From contig OW240916.1 of NCBI GenBank assembly GCA_933207985.1, positions 320,100,336 through 320,164,335 on the forward strand: a stretch of 64,000 nt of DNA, in the 5' to 3' direction. Position numbers and translations under genes: made by a program. The notes below the pieces were generated by a model. That model saw nothing but the letters and a program-made list of their open reading frames with translations. It did no database searches and had not been told where the DNA came from. Each line of letters starts with the position of its first letter. The stretch's first letter is position 1. Shown here piece by piece: positions 62,880-64,000 of this stretch. This DNA is from Pelobates cultripes. Its lineage: Eukaryota; Chordata; Amphibia; Anura; Pelobatidae.

Positions 62880-64000
62880 CAGGGCTAGTATAATAGAAAA
62901 AGAGTAAGCGCTAATTAACAATTAGGCAGCAACCCTAAAAATGGAAGTCCCTCTGAACCCTTTTAAAATAGAGAGAGAAAATGACAAAAAGAAAAATAAG
63001 GGCTGCGACAAATCCAGTAACAAGAGATAAAACAGTATACAACAAAATTGCAAAATTGTAAATCACAGTACAAAAAGTCCAAATGGAAGGATCTCAATTA
63101 GATCCAATGATTGGTAAAGTGCTTTGTTGAGAGTATCATCTTCAATGTCTTTATCCAGGTAAATCCACTTATATGAAAGACAAAAAATTGAGGGGAACCA
63201 ATAGTGCAATATGTACAATCCAATATATTTACTAATATGGGAATAAACTCACATTTATGAGAGCAATAACTAGCTCTAGCGTGAAGGGCGTACAACGGTA
63301 TAATCCATCAGGGGAATGTCCAACGCTCTGGTGAGGGGTAAAAAGACAACTGATAGTGCTCATTGTATTAAAATATCAGTATTAAATAAATAAAAATAGT
63401 ACTCGCAAGTATAGAGCAGGCTAACTGCTCTTTGATGTTAGCGTTGGTGGTATGATCCCCACCTATATCTTGGAGTGCAGAATAATAAAATGCCAGGTAA
63501 AAAAATAAATCAGAGTGTATTTAAAAAGATGACTGGCACAAACAAGTGACCAAAAAAAACAAACCTTTATTTAGCTTTAAATTTGTACAACGCGTTTCGC
63601 CTACATGGCTTCTTCAAAATGGAATAAAACATTTAAACCCATACTGCCAGGTATCGTAGGAGTAAGAGTGATTAAAATTGGTTCCAAAACTGAGGACAGC
63701 CAATCACAATCAACATAATTAAATTCATAAAACAGATTAAAACCTATGTATATAGTAGATATTACAGTTACAGTGGTTCATATTATAGTGTGGTGAAAAA
63801 ACAAGGCTTATGTATTAAGAAATAGATGTATAAGTGAAGTCAGGTGACTTGCGTGATTTTGCGCGTCATTAGCGCCTGGCTGCATGGGTAAATTGTTTCG
63901 GTAACAACGTCGGTACGAATATAGCGTCGGCCGGCGTGGTGATAGTCGGAACGGAGGTCTGGAGTAGTGAGGTCGGTGCGCCTATTTTCTTTTTGTCACT
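62880..64000 (-). mobile_element. Penelope-like terminal region (minus strand), continuing past the window
   Basis: Shares a block with 21270-21535 and carries GCGAAACGCGTTGTAC on the minus strand near 63596-63581, within the GAAGAAGCC...GGCGAAACGCG series typical of Penelope-like termini. Ends in GC-rich DNA with GTCGG motifs. No RT or GIY-YIG coding is visible here. Confidence 0.45.
63575..63622 (-). ncRNA. Degenerate hammerhead-like motif
   Basis: Minus strand TTGAAGA, AGCCATGTAGGC, GAAACGCGTTG. Second core strand GAAA and a minimal stem III are present, stem II GCC/GGC is possible, but the first core strand has T in place of the invariant C. Probably an inactive relative of the 18654 motif. 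Confidence 0.3.

Overview
The window looks like vertebrate nuclear DNA, most likely from an amphibian and probably a frog. The evidence is the mix of mobile elements: two tyrosine-recombinase retrotransposons (one Ngaro-like, one DIRS1-like), a Penelope-like element with a GIY-YIG domain, CR1/L2-type and L1-type LINE tails, Gypsy-like LTRs, T2/Kolobok-like TTAA MITEs and many hAT-type elements with 8-bp target duplications. There is no bacterial or viral gene organisation. The species assignment is inference.

Only one piece of an ordinary host gene is convincing: a terminal exon at 801-1053 (+) encoding the end of a B30.2/SPRY domain of the CMYA5/FSD type. The rest is intergenic or intronic DNA built almost entirely of nested mobile elements and tandem repeats.

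Layout. 1-5.6 kb: a hAT end, the SPRY exon, AT-rich DNA and a CA-rich minisatellite. 5.6-19.5 kb: a tRNA-derived SINE, then an L1 fragment split by an 8.5-kb nested insertion. That insertion is a palindromic repeat which itself holds a 7.7-kb Ngaro element (gag, RT-RNase H, tyrosine recombinase, A1...B1-A2-B2 split repeats), and the Ngaro recombinase gene is split by a 1.4-kb hAT-type element. A broken Penelope-like gene follows. 19.5-26.5 kb: hAT elements, a SINE, a CR1 tail and a Gypsy-like remnant ending in an LTR. 26.5-32.4 kb: a 4-kb satellite with a 39-bp unit, an L1 ORF2 fragment on the minus strand, and a 29-bp minisatellite with a six-unit higher-order period. 34.3-38.8 kb: a hAT composite holding a T2 MITE, a CR1 ORF2 fragment and a hammerhead-ribozyme-like motif. 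43.3-47.8 kb: hAT nested in hAT, then a Gypsy-like 3' end with LTR. 47.9-55.6 kb: a retroposed segment with a 13-bp target duplication that contains a DIRS1-like element of 5.3 kb (inverted ends, internal complementary region, gag with a probable small intron, broken RT-RH-MT, open recombinase) and another hAT. 57.4-64 kb: a hAT MITE, a TTAA-flanked transposon with long hairpins, an adjoining T2 MITE, a CR1 tail and a Penelope-like terminal region.

The two YR retrotransposons are the only multi-gene units. In the Ngaro element gag and pol are in the same frame, separated by one UGA codon followed by CUA, a context known for stop-codon readthrough. This is the most interesting observation. All positions were read by eye; no alignment or database search was run.
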